Shown in pieces: positions 63,300 to 64,000 of a DNA stretch of 64,000 bases. Every line of letters starts with the position of its first letter. The stretch's first letter is position 1. The notes beneath the pieces were generated by a model that did no database searches, had not been told where the DNA came from, and saw only the letters and a program-made list of their open reading frames with translations. The translations under genes and the position numbers were made by a program. The DNA comes from Ascarosepion bandense (Eukaryota > Mollusca > Cephalopoda > Sepiida > Sepiidae), in contig JBBBDQ010000754.1 of the NCBI GenBank assembly GCA_037127315.1, positions 1,880,001-1,944,000 on the forward strand, in the 5' to 3' direction.

Positions 63300-63385
63300 A
63301 TATATTCTTTCGCCAGTAGTAGCCTCTCGCATCTTAGTGGCGTTATTGAATTGACTGAAGAAATGATTAAAAAAGAAAGTATACA
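63300..63385 (+). mobile_element. trace of LINE 3' UTR end
   Basis: 'tagcctctcgcatcttagtggcg' followed by 'gaagaaatgattaaaaaaga' has the order of the LINE 3' UTR end ('ccctgcgcatcagtggc ... gtgaaatgattaaaa'). Confidence 0.5.
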
Positions 63386-64000
63386 ACCTGCTAAGAATTT
63401 GAAAGTTTTCTTGTTAAGAAGAAGAGAAATATTCCTAGAAATGGTACGCATATTAAATGAGAAGAATGAATTTTGTAAAAATATAGAATGAATGATTTTT
63501 AGACAGACGAACAATTAGTGTAGCGAACTACGGACTGGATTTAGAAAAAGAAATTATGAGACCAAGACAAATTCCAGTGTATTTACAATTATATATTTAA
63601 GGCAAACCGTACAGAGTGCCATTACAACTGAGCTGCTTATCTTCTACATGAATTTCCGGGTAAATAGAAAAAGAAGCTCAAAGCAAACGAAGAAATATAA
63701 TTCGACGAGTGATTGTTAAACTTAAGTAATTTTATGAATAAGCATCTGTTTCAACCTAAGCTCCCAGATTTTGAGGAAACGAAAGTGTAAATTAAAAGAA
63801 TTTGTTATGAAAAAATTATGTATTATAAGGAAATTTGATGTCGAGTTTTTATTTACAAGTTCGTTTCTGTATACTTGACCAATCGCTTTGTCGATCGAGT
63901 GCACAGAGATAAATTTATTGAGTGGCTACAAGAGGAAGCAGATAGTGTATCGGCATTGACCAGAACATTTGAGATGATGTCGTTAAAACGGGAAGGCAAA
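63386..64000. other. no recognised feature
   Basis: Unique-looking end of the window; short ORFs only. Confidence 0.35.

Overview
This looks like a gene-poor, AT-rich stretch of an animal nuclear genome. A cephalopod, probably an octopus, is the best guess. The pointers are several tRNA-derived SINE families of the kind first described in octopus, many RTE-type and Jockey/CR1-like LINE tails, Penelope-like elements, Tc1/mariner transposons and very long (AT)n and (AC)n runs. The species call is inference. I find no convincing host protein gene, rRNA gene or functional tRNA gene. Almost everything recognisable is a dead mobile element or a repeat. The longest open frame (34033..35001) is the reverse transcriptase core of a broken LINE.

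Layout. 0.2-2.7 kb: an unclassified repeat, an RTE relic and a tandem SINE-tail array (about 310 bp period) interrupted by a 5S-rRNA-headed retroposon with a target duplication. 3.5-9.8 kb: LINE tails, a small satellite split by a LINE 3' end, and a SINE. 9.9-15.8 kb: an inverted SINE pair, a Tc1 relic, two Helitron-like elements (one carrying a Penelope-type 3' end), a Penelope endonuclease relic and long microsatellites. 16-21.2 kb: two RTE tails split by younger insertions, a triple tRNA-like repeat, a Helitron-like element and an inverted SINE pair. 22.8-27.3 kb: LINE tails, a 420-bp tandem duplication split by a LINE 3' end, a SINE array with a hairpin spacer and a 15-bp minisatellite. 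27.6-30.9 kb: a giant palindrome (arms of about 1 kb) with a Tc1-like element at its exact centre. 31-33 kb: microsatellites. 33-38.3 kb: plus- and minus-strand RTE LINE copies converging tail to tail. 38.3-42.6 kb: an internally deleted Tc1 element, a hairpin array, a 175-bp tandem repeat, a 46-bp-stem SINE fold-back and Penelope 3' ends. 43-47.7 kb: a duplicated unclassified repeat, a Penelope relic, a Helitron-like element and SINEs. 47.7-50.7 kb: the least repetitive part, with one short possible secreted-peptide ORF and one ATG-less open frame. 51-55.4 kb: LINE tails, one expanded into a nine-copy 95-bp tandem array. 55.5-60.3 kb: a mariner relic and a Penelope element split by a fold-back element and a SINE. 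60.4-62.3 kb: a tandem duplication, a LINE RT relic and another SINE/hairpin array.

The parts relate mainly through nesting: young SINEs, LINE ends and Helitron-like elements sit inside older LINEs and Penelopes. The most distinctive signals are the chimeric 5S-headed SINE, the palindrome with a centred Tc1 insertion, Penelope 3' ends with hammerhead-like motifs followed by (TA)n, and tandem arrays made from retroposon 3' ends. All calls are by eye; identities and family names need alignment and database searches.
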